This document shows positions 42,366-51,840 of a DNA stretch of 64,000 nt, piece after piece. How positions within the stretch are numbered: position 1 is the first letter of the stretch; each line of letters begins with the position of its first letter. The notes under the pieces were generated by a model, which saw only the letters and a list, made by a program, of their open reading frames with translations, ran no database searches and had not been told where the DNA came from. Made by a program: the position numbers and the translations under genes. The DNA is from Mesobacillus subterraneus (GTDB lineage Bacteria > Bacillota > Bacilli > Bacillales > Cytobacillaceae): the NCBI RefSeq assembly GCF_020524355.2, contig NZ_CP129019.1:3348001-3412000 (forward strand), read 5' to 3'.

Positions 42366-44575
42366 CGTAGCCCACCTCCATTATTTCTTGTGCCGACCGC
42401 TCGTAGTTATTTTCACTGTTCACTACTGATTCTCGTGCTTGCAAGTGACTGCCGATACTGCGGTCCTTCTCTATTGGTCCCTGAGCCACATCCAGACCTG
42501 CTTTCAGTAAACGCTCTGCCGGCAGCTGGATTTCTACCGTCGTTCCTTCTGATGGCTTGCTGTCAATCGTGATGCTCCCGCCGAATTGCTGGATGATGCC
42601 GTAACATACTGACAAGCCAAGCCCGGTTCCTTTACCAACTGGCTTTGTCGTAAAGAAAGGATCAAACAGTTTATCCATCGCTTCGGCAGGGATTCCATGT
42701 CCACTGTCTGTGACCTTAATCGAAACCACATCTCCATTTCTTTCTGAAGCTGAAACTACCAGTCTTCCTTCGCTTTCCATCGCATCGACTGCGTTATTGA
42801 TCAGGTTGACGATCACCTGCATCAGCTTGAGGCCGTCACCATTCACAGCCGGCAGCCCTTCTTCCACATGAAGTTCAAGCTGGATCCGCTGCTTTTTCAG
42901 CTGATGCTCGACAAGGCTGACGCTATTCTCGATAATTTCCTTCACCCGGATCTGGTCCTCTGTCCAATCATTCTTCCGGGAAAAATTAAGCAGGTTTCCG
43001 GTTATTCGTTTGCAGCGCTCAGTATTTTCCTTGATTTTACGGAGATAGTGCTCCATTTCATCCTCATCGAGATCCTCGTCATCTGCTTGCATTCGGTCAA
43101 TCAAATCCTCTGCGTATACATTAATGGTCGCCAACGGATTGTTGACCTCATGCGCAAAGCTCGAAGCCATGATGCCTAGCGCGCTTAGTTTATCGGTCTG
43201 GATCATCGTTTCTTCCAATTGTTTTTGCTCGGTAATATCTTCTAGGACGACTAGGAACTCTCCCTCTTCATCGATCGCATGATTCAGCGGGAAAACCCTG
43301 TGCCTGAAAATCCGCTCGCCATTCGCGCCGTCCTTAAACTTCATGACTTCGTCGGCGATTTTATCAAGATCCGGACAGGTAATTGGACAATTCAAGCAAG
43401 GAGCATTTTCCCCGCCAATCACTGCGTAACAAGGCAGGGTCAACCGGTCTTCCTTCAGCCACCCTTTTAAAATCGGGTTCATCCAGGTGATTCGATACTC
43501 TTTCGTCACGAGAGCCAGCCCGGCACCAATTCCGTTGACAACCACATCGAGCCTTTCCTTCTCCTGCTCGAGAAGTCTTGATTTTTCAAGCAGCTCCTTG
43601 CTCATATCATTGAAGGAATCAGCCAGTTTCCCCAGCTCATCGGTCCGTTTCATTTTTACCGGCTTGATTTTCCGGCCTTGCTTCAAATTGTTCATTTCCC
43701 GGTCGATTGAGACAATTGGCTTTGTAAAATAAAGCCCCGCCCAAACGCTGATTAAGCTTACGGTTAAAATCATCAATGCGACTGCACCTATGCCACTTTG
43801 CAGCATCCTGTTGATTGGGGCAAATGCCGTTGTTTTCGGCTGCTCCATCACTAGCACCCAGTTTAAGTCTTCAATCTCAGCTGTAACACCAAGCTCATCC
43901 TCGCTGCCAGACGTTTGTTTTTGCCAGAGCTTACTGTAGTCCTGGTGGGCGATGACTCGGTCTTTGTCATCGATTAAATATATATATGAGGAGTGGTCCT
44001 GGCGCATGGACGAAATTTTCCCGATTATTTTCTGAAGCTGGACAACGACCCCGATGGCTTTTTTCGATTCACCTTCGTAAAAAGGAATTGCCAGCTTCAT
44101 AACAGGCTGGCCGTACTGGTTGAATTCTACCTGGCCGTAGACCCTGTCAAGTGTCTGGAGCTGGAACCACATTTCATCCGTGAACCACCGCTCGTTATCC
44201 CCGGCAATGTTGAGCTCGTATCGCGATACCCTTTTTTTCCACAAAGCCTTTATCATCGGCAATTATGACCTCCTCGACTGATTCGCTTTGCTGCAGGAGC
44301 TCATATAAGGCGCTTTGTTTTTCATTTAATAGATTAAGAGATGCAAGGACTTGGATTCGCTGAAATGTCTGGCTGAATTCATAATCGATTTCACCCGATA
44401 GATTTTCAAGCACAAGATGCTGTTTTTCCAGAATCCTCGTTTCCAGATCCGATTTAACAAAAGAGTAGTAAAATAAGCTAATCAGCAGCAACGGGATGGT
44501 CGACATCACGACACCGAATACAAGAACCTTGTTGCGGATTGTCTGCGAATGCAGGAAATTGATCAGTGCTCTCAT
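42337..44575 (-). CDS. Membrane sensor histidine kinase (one-base frame break)
   Basis: About 745 aa if restored. N-terminal TM (VLVFGVVMSTIPLLLISLFY), an extracytoplasmic Cache-like sensor (about 40-285), a second TM, HAMP, then a PAS domain with a cysteine cluster (GGENAPCLNCPITCPDLDK). HisKA follows with the phospho-acceptor in SSFAHEVNNPLATIN, then an HATPase with DSGHGIPAEAMDKLFDPFFT and GTGLGLSVCYGI. A T7 run on the plus strand (44232-44238) has one base too many: removing it joins KGFVEK to RVSRYELNIAGDNE. As written, two partial frames (44195-44575 and 42337-44262) result. Its start overlaps the upstream binding-protein stop (ATGA). Confidence 0.87.
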
Positions 44576-45580
44576 CGCTTCCTGCCTCCTTGTACTTCAG
44601 GATGAATCAGCTCGGCGATATGCAGCAGATCTTGATTAATGGCGACTCCAAGCGAGTCCTTCGTCTGCTGGTTGACGACAAAACGAATGCCATCGGGCAG
44701 TTCTACAGGCAATTCCCCCGGCTTGTTTCCCTGAAGAATCAAGCTGACAAACCTTGATGCCTGATAGCCTTGCGAATAAAAGCTGGATCCGTAGCTTGCT
44801 AACAACCCTTTTTTCGCTTCAAAATCATACAATCCCATTGCCGCAACTTTTTTCTCCTCCGTCAGCTTCACAATCTCAGCTGTCAGCGATTCAATCCTGA
44901 AACTCGGCAAGATAAGGATTGCCTCTCCATCATCAACCGTTTTCCATAGAGTATCCAGGCATTCCTTCGAGCTGGCATCGCATGGGGAAATCGCCACCCC
45001 CAAGTCCTTCGCTGCTTTTCTTGTTTCTTCAAGGCTCAATTTGCTGACATCAATTTTGCTGTCATAAATCACATGCACCCTTTCAATAGCGGGCACAAGT
45101 GAAGTAAGCATCTCGAGGCGCTTGCCAGAGATACTTGCGTGATAATTATTGATCCCGGTAAAAAGACCTCCAGGTGACTTGTAATCTTTAATCAATCCAA
45201 GTTCCTTCGGTGCCGCAAGACCTGCAAAAACTACCGGAATTTCAATGTTTCTCTCATCCATTTTTGCTTTCAGACGCTGAGTTTCAATCCCGCCAAGCGT
45301 AACAATTAGATTGGGTTCATCCTCGAGCAGCTCATCGATTTGCTTTTCAATCAGCACTTCATCATCATGTGCATTTTTCACAGTAAAATGAACCTCATTA
45401 TCGGTATACCCGAGATCTTTCAACCCAGCTTCCAAACCAGTGAATTTCTCATATCTGTTTTCACCAATCATCAGGACGCCAATTTCTACCGGCTCATCTC
45501 CCCCTGACTCCAAGAAAAGCATATATAATAGCCGAAACGGCAATCATTGTAAGAAAAAAGAAATACCACTTTGTTTTCAC
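44572..45580 (-). CDS. ABC-type substrate-binding-like protein of a sensor operon (frame break in leader)
   Basis: About 335 aa if restored. Periplasmic-binding fold of the ABC_sub_bind type: VEIGVLMIGENRYEKFTGLE, NLIVTLGGIETQRLKAK, GGLFTGINNYHASISGKRLE and FYSQGYQASRFVSLILQGN. GTG 45580 (after TTGGGGGCG) begins a signal-anchor VKTKWYFFFLTMIAVSAIIY that ends in the wrong frame; one base too many in the C5 run at 45500-45504 explains it. The remaining frame from TTG 45543 has no sensible leader. First gene of an operon with a kinase and a sigma-54 activator and no transporter genes, so it probably presents a ligand to the kinase. Confidence 0.8.
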
Positions 45581-45673
45581 AATCTGCGCCCCCAATTCCA
45601 TTATTCCCTTCCACTATAACGGAAAAAGTAACGTAGCCATCTTGCAAAAAAGGATAATTTTATGAACGTGTAT

Positions 45674-45868
45674 AAGAAAAGCGCAAGCGCCTTGGTCACC
45701 CCCGACAAGCGCTGGAGGGCCGACCAGTGAAGTCGTTCTTTGACTTCATTGGGCGGACCGAAGCGACTCGAGGAGTTAGGAGCCGCAGCTAGACATGCGT
45801 CTGAAGCTGGATTAAGAAAACAATTTATAGTCATCCACAAGGAAAATATTTAATACATCCCGTACAAT
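45674..45868 (+). repeat. Nested-palindrome element copy 7 with tail
   Basis: AAAAGCGCAAGCGCCTTGG start, centre GTGAAGTCGTTCTTTGACTT, the alternative tail GGAGTTAGGAGCCGCAGC, and a second tail piece. Followed by GCTGGATTAAGAAAAC and further bases like copies 3 and 6. The minus-strand frame across it is not a gene. Confidence 0.82.
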
Positions 45869-45901
45869 AAAAAAAGGCTCCCCTCATTTAGAGGAGAACC
45901 T
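45869..45901 (-). terminator. Terminator of gnd
   Basis: AGGCTCCCCTC / GAGGAGAACCT stem with AAAAAA on its left (T-run in the minus transcript). Confidence 0.8.
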
Positions 45902-45906
45902 GAGTC

Positions 45907-46809
45907 TTAATCTTCTTTTCTTTCAACTGCGTGGCCGCCAAATTCGTTTCTTAGTGCAGCAACAACTTTTCCTGTGAACGTATCGTCTTCAAGTGAGCGG
46001 TAGCGCATCATCAGTGACAGCGCGATGACCGGTGCTGCTGTCTGCAGGTCAAGTGCGGTTTCAACAGTCCATTTTCCTTCGCCTGATGAGTGCATGACGC
46101 CCTTGATGCTTTCAAGCTTTGGCTCTTTGGAGAACGCATTTTCCATCAATTCCATCAGCCAGCTGCGGATGACGGATCCGTGGTTCCAGACGCGCGACAC
46201 TTCTTTGTAGTCATAATCGAACGGACTCTTTTCAAGGATTTCAAAGCCTTCGGCAATTGCCTGCATCATACCATATTCAATTCCGTTATGGACCATTTTC
46301 AGAAAATGTCCGCTTCCCACTTTACCTGTGTAGAGATAACCTTTTTCGATTGAAATGTCCTTGAAGATTGGTTCTACATGGGCAAAAACTTCTGCATCGC
46401 CGCCGATCATTGTGCAAGCACCGTTACGAGCGCCTTCCATTCCGCCACTTGTACCGACATCCATGAATTGGATGCCTGCTGCTGAAAGCTTTTCAGCACG
46501 ACGAAGTGTATCCTTGTAATTTGAATTGCCGCCATCAATCAGAATGTCGCCCTCTTCAAGGAAAGGTGTGAACTTTTCGATGACCTGGTCGATTAAATCG
46601 CCAGCAGGAATCATCAGCCAGATTACACGCGGCTTTGGCAGCATGTCCACCATTGTTTTATAATCTGCAGCAATCTCAGCACCTTCTGCTTTAATTTTCT
46701 GCATCGCTTCTTCATTAATATCGTTCGCCACTACCTCATGGCCATTTTCCATCAAATTCAATACCAAATTATAGCCCATTTTACCAAGGCCAACCATTCC
46801 TAGTTTCAC
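45907..46809 (-). CDS. gnd: 6-phosphogluconate dehydrogenase, decarboxylating (short YqeC type)
   Basis: Oxidises 6-phosphogluconate to ribulose 5-phosphate. 300 aa, the short form rather than the 470-aa GndA. Rossmann motif GMVGLGKMGYNLVLNL, substrate motif DVGTSGGMEGARNGACTMIG, catalytic Lys in HFLKMVHNGIEYGMMQAIAE and GVMHSSGEGKWTVETALD. The start is GTG 46809 after AAAGGAG. It lies 146 bp behind an RpiR-family regulator on the same strand, so sugar-phosphate control of the pair is likely. Confidence 0.92.
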   Translation of the reverse strand: MKLGMVGLGKMGYNLVLNLMENGHEVVANDINEEAMQKIKAEGAEIAADYKTMVDMLPKPRVIWLMIPAGDLIDQVIEKFTPFLEEGDILIDGGNSNYKDTLRRAEKLSAAGIQFMDVGTSGGMEGARNGACTMIGGDAEVFAHVEPIFKDISIEKGYLYTGKVGSGHFLKMVHNGIEYGMMQAIAEGFEILEKSPFDYDYKEVSRVWNHGSVIRSWLMELMENAFSKEPKLESIKGVMHSSGEGKWTVETALDLQTAAPVIALSLMMRYRSLEDDTFTGKVVAALRNEFGGHAVERKED

Positions 46810-46954
46810 TTAGAAGCACTCCTTTTTCGTTAAAAATTTCTCATTTATTATTTATTTTCCAAACAGCTTCTCATTTATGAAGCGAACTTTATACAAAGAT
46901 AATATCAAATATTTTTTCATATGTATATTAAAAATAAGAAAATAATTTTCATTC

Positions 46955-47815
46955 TTAATATCTTTTGATTGAAATGGCTTCCCTGATTTTTTGCAGGTTA
47001 TCCAGTGTTTGTTCTTGCTTGCGAACTGAAACACCTACATGAAGCACATCAATCAAACTTAATTGAACCAGCCTTGAAGCTAATGCTTCAGATCGGAATA
47101 GTGTTTCGCGTGAGGTCGTGTACAATACGTAATCCGCTTCCTTTGATAGTGGAGACTTGAAGTGACTTGTGATTGCGATTGTCGCGGCTCCATTAGCTTT
47201 TGCAATCCTCAGTGCTTCTATGACATCTTTATTGCTGCCGCTATGGGAAATTCCAACGGCTGCCTGTCCAGGACCGAGAAGCGCTGCGGAAATAATTTGC
47301 TGATGTCCGTCACTGTGGGCATTGCAATTGATGCCTGTCCTCAAAAATTTATGATATGCATCGAGTGCGATGGCTGACGAACCGCCTGATCCGTAAAAAT
47401 CTATGCGTGCTGACTTTGCAAGCACATCAATAATGCTCTCAAGAACCTTTTCATCCAGAAGATTAAGCGTTCCTTTCATTGCCTCGATATGCCCGGAAAA
47501 TACTTTTTCCGCAAGAGTAACAACTCGATCTTCTTCCTTTATTTCTTCGTGGATATTCTTGATCGGTTCCACGACTTCACTCGCAAGCGCGATTTTAAAA
47601 GCTTGATAGCCCCGAAATCCAAGCCGTTTGCAAAAACGGAAAATGGTTGCCTCAGCGACAGAAGCATTCTCTGCAAACTCGGTGATTGATAAATGGATGA
47701 TTTCCTTTGGATTGTTCAATATATAATCCGCGACTGCCTTCTCCTTCGAGGAAAGAGACGAGTGGATGGCTTTAATCTTGACGATGACATTTTGCCCTTT
47801 CAACTCACTGGCCAA
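46955..47815 (-). CDS. RpiR/MurR-family transcriptional regulator
   Basis: 286 aa. N-terminal HTH_6 domain (EFAENASVAEATIFRFCKRL) and a SIS sugar-phosphate domain with the GSGGSSAIALDAYHKF loop and ISHSGSNKDVIEALRIAK. Senses a phosphosugar, probably 6-phosphogluconate or a related compound, given gnd downstream. The start is TTG 47815, 8 nt after AAAGGAGG. Confidence 0.88.
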   Translation of the reverse strand: MASELKGQNVIVKIKAIHSSLSSKEKAVADYILNNPKEIIHLSITEFAENASVAEATIFRFCKRLGFRGYQAFKIALASEVVEPIKNIHEEIKEEDRVVTLAEKVFSGHIEAMKGTLNLLDEKVLESIIDVLAKSARIDFYGSGGSSAIALDAYHKFLRTGINCNAHSDGHQQIISAALLGPGQAAVGISHSGSNKDVIEALRIAKANGAATIAITSHFKSPLSKEADYVLYTTSRETLFRSEALASRLVQLSLIDVLHVGVSVRKQEQTLDNLQKIREAISIKRY

Positions 47816-47931
47816 TTGTATTGCCTCCTTTTTTTGACGCCGAATTTCGTAATTATATGTTGAAGCTGAAATTTTTTTTTCATTTCTTTTATAAAAATAG
47901 GGCCAAACTCGTGTTCAGCCCGCTACATTTG

Positions 47932-48681
47932 TTAATCCTGTTGAGTCAAAATGACAGGACCATCTTTGGTGATCGCGATTGTATGTTCATACTGTGCCGA
48001 CAACTTGCCGTCTACGGTTCTTGCTGTCCAGCCATTAGAATCCATCATCGTTTTCCATTCGCCGATATTGACCATTGGTTCGATGGTGAATACCATGCCT
48101 TCCTTAAGCCTCGGCCCCTTGCCAGGCATGCCATAGTGTGGAATATCGGGCTTCTCATGAATCACTGCGCCTATGCCATGACCGATAAATTCACGGACAA
48201 CCGAAAAGCCTTCTCCTTCGACAAATGACTGGATCGCATGACCAATATCGCCAACTCGATTGCCAGGTACGGATGCTGCAATACCTCGATACAATGCCTC
48301 TTTTGTTACATCGAGCAGCTTTTGTGACTGTTCGCTTATATCCCCAACGGCGTAGCTCCAAGCAGAATCCGCCAATGCACCGTTCAGTTTGACGACCATA
48401 TCGATCGTGACAATATCGCCATCATTCAGGGCTTCTTTTCTAGGGAAGCCGTGGCAGACCTCATCATTGATGCTGGCGCACGTTGCATATTGATAGTTCC
48501 GGTAACCTTTCTGCTCAGGTGTGGCGCCGTGCTCCTTCAAATAATCCTCAACAAACTGATCAATTTCCCAGGTAGAAACCCCAGGCTTAATCCGTTTGCG
48601 CAACTCTTTATGCACGGAAGCGAGCAGCTTGCCCGCTGCCTTCATATTTTCAATCTCACGTGCCGATTTTAAAACAATCAT
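47932..48681 (-). CDS. map: Methionine aminopeptidase, type I
   Basis: Removes the initiator Met from nascent proteins. 249 aa, with all five metal ligands in place: D in TIDMVVKLNGALADSAWSYA (two Asp), H in GHGIGAVIHEKPDIPHYG, E in MVFTIEPMVNIG and E in QYEHTIAITKDG. Resembles B. subtilis YflG, the second, non-ribosomal-operon Map. The start is ATG 48681, 8 nt after GGGGAG. Confidence 0.93.
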   Translation of the reverse strand: MIVLKSAREIENMKAAGKLLASVHKELRKRIKPGVSTWEIDQFVEDYLKEHGATPEQKGYRNYQYATCASINDEVCHGFPRKEALNDGDIVTIDMVVKLNGALADSAWSYAVGDISEQSQKLLDVTKEALYRGIAASVPGNRVGDIGHAIQSFVEGEGFSVVREFIGHGIGAVIHEKPDIPHYGMPGKGPRLKEGMVFTIEPMVNIGEWKTMMDSNGWTARTVDGKLSAQYEHTIAITKDGPVILTQQD

Positions 48682-48839
48682 TCCGTCATCTCCCCGAATC
48701 AATTCAATTCTATATTATCTTATATGATGAAATTCGCAAAATGAACCAGATTGCCGGAGAGCAATATGAAATTGTCCTTTGTTGCCTGATTTCATTACGA
48801 ATACCCTCTTTGCTTCTATAAAAAGTCTCATCCATAAAT

Positions 48840-48980
48840 TTTTATAGCGAAAATTTTATTTTTATAGCGATTTTCTCGTTTTCATAGCGAAAATTCATTT
48901 TTTATAGCGATAATGAAATTTTTATAGCGAAAATCTCTTTTTTATAGCGAATTGGAAATTTCACACGGTTTTTTCCAGTT
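48840..48980 (-). repeat. 20-bp-period TATAGCGA array with terminal hairpin (array C)
   Basis: Cores at 48843, 48863, 48883 (CATAGCGA), 48903, 48923 and 48943, exact 20-bp steps. Hairpin AATTGGAAA...TTTTCCAGTT at 48951-48980, downstream of the YfkM gene and its terminator, before map. Confidence 0.88.
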
Positions 48981-49003
48981 TCCAGCTACAAACCACCGCC
49001 ATT

Positions 49004-49033
49004 AAAAAACCCTTCTGCCTAAGCAAAAGGGTT
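49004..49033 (-). terminator. Terminator of the yfkM-like gene
   Basis: AACCCTT / AAGGGTT stem flanked by AAAAAA on the left, 12 bp beyond the stop. Confidence 0.75.
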
Positions 49034-49044
49034 CCTGACCAATA

Positions 49045-49560
49045 CTATTCCAGCACCTTAAGGGCTTCACGATTGAACGCCGGGATGTCCTTCGGTTCCC
49101 TGCTGGTCACGAGCTGGTTGCAGCAAACGACGACTTCTTTGTCCATGTATTTTGCTCCGGCGTATTCCATATCCACACGGATGGATTTATAGCCGGTGGC
49201 TCCTCTGCCTTCTAGCGTTTTTGCAGTTAGCAACAGCTGAGGTCCATGACAGATGGCGAAGACTGGTTTCTTTTCGTCCATGAATGCCTTGGCAAATTGG
49301 ACAAATCGCTCGTCTTCACGTAACTGGTCCGGAGAGAAGCCTCCAGGAATGAAAAGTGCATCGAAATCTTCCGGCTTAACGCTGTCGATGCTTTCATCAA
49401 TTTTCACCTCGGCTTTTTCCTGCTTTCCCGTCACAGTCTTCCCTTTTTCCTTTTCGATTGTGACTACTTCATGACTCGCTTCGGTGAATGCGCGTGCCGG
49501 CTCAAGATATTCGACATCTTCAAATAAATCGGTTAATAAACAGGCAATCTTTTTACCCAT
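49045..49560 (-). CDS. yfkM: DJ-1/PfpI-family general stress protein (YfkM-like)
   Basis: 171 aa. The nucleophile elbow Cys is in VFAICHGPQLLLTA, the acidic partner in ACLLTDLFEDVEYLEPARA, and FIPGGFSPDQLREDE is the oxyanion loop region. Annotated variously as protease, deglycase or stress protein; B. subtilis YfkM is a general stress protein. A sigma-B promoter was not found by eye. Monocistronic with its own terminator. Confidence 0.9.
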   Translation of the reverse strand: MGKKIACLLTDLFEDVEYLEPARAFTEASHEVVTIEKEKGKTVTGKQEKAEVKIDESIDSVKPEDFDALFIPGGFSPDQLREDERFVQFAKAFMDEKKPVFAICHGPQLLLTAKTLEGRGATGYKSIRVDMEYAGAKYMDKEVVVCCNQLVTSREPKDIPAFNREALKVLE

Positions 49561-49762
49561 GTCCTCAACATCTCCTTTTCTACAAGATCTCCACTATTAA
49601 ATTTCCCTGTCTGAGGCTCGTAAAACATTTAATAAAAGTTCCAATATTTTGTATAAAAATATGCAAAAAGACCTATCTTATAGCAAATATTAAAAAAACA
49701 TTTTATATTTCCAGCATTCAACTATAATTTAATCTAGGACATCAATAGGGAGAGAAAGCACC

Positions 49763-50038
49763 ATGAAATTTAATTATGTCAATGTAATGGAAGAGGTCGT
49801 TTCCACTCTTGTCAACGTGCTGATGATGAGCCCTGATTACCAGACTTTCTGTAACTGCCAGAAGTGCAGGAATGATATCATTGCCATCAGCCTGAACACT
49901 CTTCCAAGTCACTACGTCACTACTGAAGATGGCCGGAAGGTAGTTTACGAACAGCTTAATACGCATGAAAACAGGGCCTGGATCAATAAAAGAATCATCA
50001 GTGCCATCCATCTTGTCGGCAAGTACCCCAAGCATTAA
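49763..50038 (+). CDS. ComFB-family late competence protein
   Basis: 91 aa. Family pattern: YVNVMEEVVSTLVNVLMMSP and a zinc-type cysteine set FCNCQKCRNDIIAISLN, then LNTLPSHYVTT. In B. subtilis ComFB lies between comFA and comFC; here it stands alone, with no com genes near. Recent work on cyanobacterial relatives links the family to cyclic di-nucleotide binding; whether that holds here is unknown. GGGAGAGAAAG precedes the ATG. Confidence 0.85.
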   Translation: MKFNYVNVMEEVVSTLVNVLMMSPDYQTFCNCQKCRNDIIAISLNTLPSHYVTTEDGRKVVYEQLNTHENRAWINKRIISAIHLVGKYPKH

Positions 50039-50062
50039 ACATAGAAATTTCACAATAAATAA

Positions 50063-50117
50063 AAGCTGCCAATTGACAGCCTGGTTAACCGGGCAACTTC
50101 AATGGCAGCTATTTTTT
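50063..50117 (+). terminator. Terminator of the ComFB-family gene
   Basis: AGCTGCCA ... TGGCAGCT outer stem with an inner GGTTAACC palindrome and ATTTTTTAG tail. Confidence 0.8.
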
Positions 50118-50263
50118 AGGGATGTTGTTGCATTGATTAATGCTTTATAAGCTATCAATTGCATTATGACCAGCTTCGAGCTATTTCTTGCAGTACCATA
50201 ACAGACATCGCACGAAAAAACGTAAAAATACAGTGACCCTTGCTTACTTTTCGAAAAGAGCCA

Positions 50264-50993
50264 TTATAAGGACTGTTGAGTATCCATACGTCTGGCAAAA
50301 TCAACGAAACGGAACTTATCAGGACGGTGCCTTGACTCGGTAAATTGGAACAGGGTAGCATCATCAAAATGGATATAGTTTTTCACGATGACAATCGCAT
50401 TGAACCCTTCCATATCAAGTAGTTTTCTGTCTTCGGCACTTGGTTCCTCTACTGTAAATTCCTTTTTTGCAAAGCTGATTTTTTTATCCAGTTCCCCTTC
50501 AATATACTCAAATATCGAGTTTTCACAAGTCACACGTGACAGGCCTGGCACATGCTTTTCTACGAGAAAATCCTTGTCAAGAATCACTCGTTCTTCATCA
50601 ATATGCCTCACTCTTTTTACCTTCCAAATCTTTTCATCTTCTTCTGCATTCAATTCCCCTGGCAATTTCACCGCCTGCTAATTCAAGAATGAACTCTTCC
50701 ACAGTCGTTTTGGCCTTTCCGCCCATGTTCTCCGCCAGTTCTTTAAAACTAATCAATCCCGAAATCGGAAACTGATGTCTTTTCAAATCCAGCACAAGCG
50801 AACCTTTGCCGCGAATTTTTTGAATGAACCCATTTTGAGCAAGCAGATTTAATGCTTTCCGGATTGTTTCCCTCGAGGTTTGATACCTGTCAGCAAATTC
50901 ATTTTCAGATGGCAGTATCGTTTTTGGAGGATAATGCCCTTCCTGGATCAGTTTCGAAATCTCTTTGTAAATCACTAAATATTTTTTCTGCAT
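50264..50993 (-). pseudogene. treR: GntR-family trehalose operon repressor TreR (one-base frame break)
   Basis: About 242 aa if restored. N-terminal wHTH (SRETIRKALNLLAQNGFIQK, wing IRGKGSLVLD) and UTRA effector domain (VILDKDFLVEKHVPGLSRVT, ENSIFEYIEGELDKKISFAK, LFQFTESRHRPDKFRFVDFA). Both match B. subtilis TreR closely. The frame breaks after LAGGEIAR: removing one base from the C4 run at 50656-50659 (plus strand) gives ELNAEEDEKIWKV, which aligns with the B. subtilis protein without a gap. No treA or treP lies in this window, so the repressor is separate from its usual targets, or those lie elsewhere. Confidence 0.87.
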
Positions 50994-51288
50994 AACACAT
51001 CACCCGTACCTTGTCTGATTGCTACCATTTTACCTTTTTTATGCGGTTTTGAACACAAGTGACAATGGAATATGAAATTTTCAAAGAATCTTCATAAAAT
51101 ATTGTACAACTGTAATCATATTGGCCGATAATAAAGCGATGAGTTTTTTCCCAACATGATTTTCATAAAAGTGACTCTTAAAAACTTTAAGATTGGTTAT
51201 AATTGTTCTATAGGCCGTTCTTAATATGGAACTCTTTTGTCAGATTTGTTATGATATAAATATAAATTGATAAGGTGTGTGGATAACA
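50994..51288. promoter_or_regulatory. Divergent region between treR and sinR-like gene, with GTTC boxes
   Basis: A -10 like TATAAT (51198-51203) is followed by GTTCTAT (51205-51211), GTTCTTA (51217-51223) and an inverted GGAAC (51228). GTTCTYT is the SinR recognition word known from B. subtilis, so autoregulation is plausible. No TreR palindrome was recognised. Confidence 0.45.
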
Positions 51289-51610
51289 GTGATCGGTGAA
51301 CGCGTCAAGAAACTTCGGCAAGAAAAAAAGAATGTCCTTATCTGAACTGGCAGAGCAAGCCGGCGTGGCAAAATCATATTTGAGCTCATTGGAGCGAAAC
51401 CTTCAAACAAATCCTTCAATTCAATTTCTAGAAAAAATTGCAGGAGTATTGAATGTACCAGTAGACCATCTAATACATGAACAACCTGACAAGGAAAATA
51501 TGGATACTGATTGGGTCAACCTTGTAAAAGAAGCAATGGATTCTGGTATCACAAAGGACCAGTTTCGTGAGTTTTTAGAATTCAATAAGTGGAGACTCCA
51601 CAATAAATAA
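51289..51610 (+). pseudogene. SinR-like XRE repressor 1 (one-base frame break)
   Basis: About 106 aa if restored. HTH: MSLSELAEQAGVAKSYLSSL followed by NPSIQFLEKIAGVLNVPVDH. C-terminal SinI-like dimerisation segment: DTDWVNLVKEAMDSGITKDQ. The natural start is GTG 51289 (VIGERVKKLRQEK) after AAGGTG; an A7 run (51323-51329) has one base too many, so the frame stops. The frame that starts at 51296 reads nonsense for its first 12 residues. Master regulator of biofilm and motility genes in B. subtilis. Convergent with the tiny sinI-like gene. Confidence 0.85.
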
Positions 51611-51613
51611 ACT

Positions 51614-51645
51614 TAATGGACAGTCTAAGCTGTCCATTTTTTTTT
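51614..51645 (+). terminator. Terminator of sinR-like gene 1
   Basis: AATGGACAG / CTGTCCATT stem plus T9. Confidence 0.9.
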
Positions 51646-51650
51646 AAAAA

Positions 51651-51677
51651 TAAAAAGCACCTCCAAAAGAGCTGCTC
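51651..51677 (-). terminator. Terminator of the sinI-like gene
   Basis: AGCACCTC / GAGCTGCT stem with one mismatch, then TTTTTATTTTT on the minus strand. Confidence 0.6.
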
Positions 51678-51714
51678 GATGGCACTTCCATTTTCTATGT
51701 AAGAATTCATTTGT

Positions 51715-51840
51715 CTATTTGTTGGGTTTCGTTAAAAATTCCCTGATTTCCTCTTTGTTAATTCCCATCTCTAAAGCTTCCATTATAAGCTGCACCCATT
51801 CTGTATCCAGTTCTTCGAAAACTACCTGCTCTTTAATCAA
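51715..51840 (-). CDS. sinI: SinI-like antirepressor (41 aa)
   Basis: TTG 51840, 7 nt after GGGAGGG. It starts MIKEQVVFEELDTEWVQLIM and continues EALEMGINKEEIREFLTKP. This is the SinI interaction module (LDxEWVxLxxEAxxxGIxxEEIRxFL) and nothing else, shorter than B. subtilis SinI (57 aa). SinI binds SinR and takes it off DNA. The same module forms the C-terminus of both SinR-like proteins nearby. It faces sinR-like gene 1 tail to tail, unlike the sinIR operon of B. subtilis. Confidence 0.82.
   Translation of the reverse strand: MIKEQVVFEELDTEWVQLIMEALEMGINKEEIREFLTKPNK

Noticed and set aside
45601..45840. Minus-strand 79-codon frame with the same repeat peptide
   Set aside because: Translation of element copy 7; not a gene.
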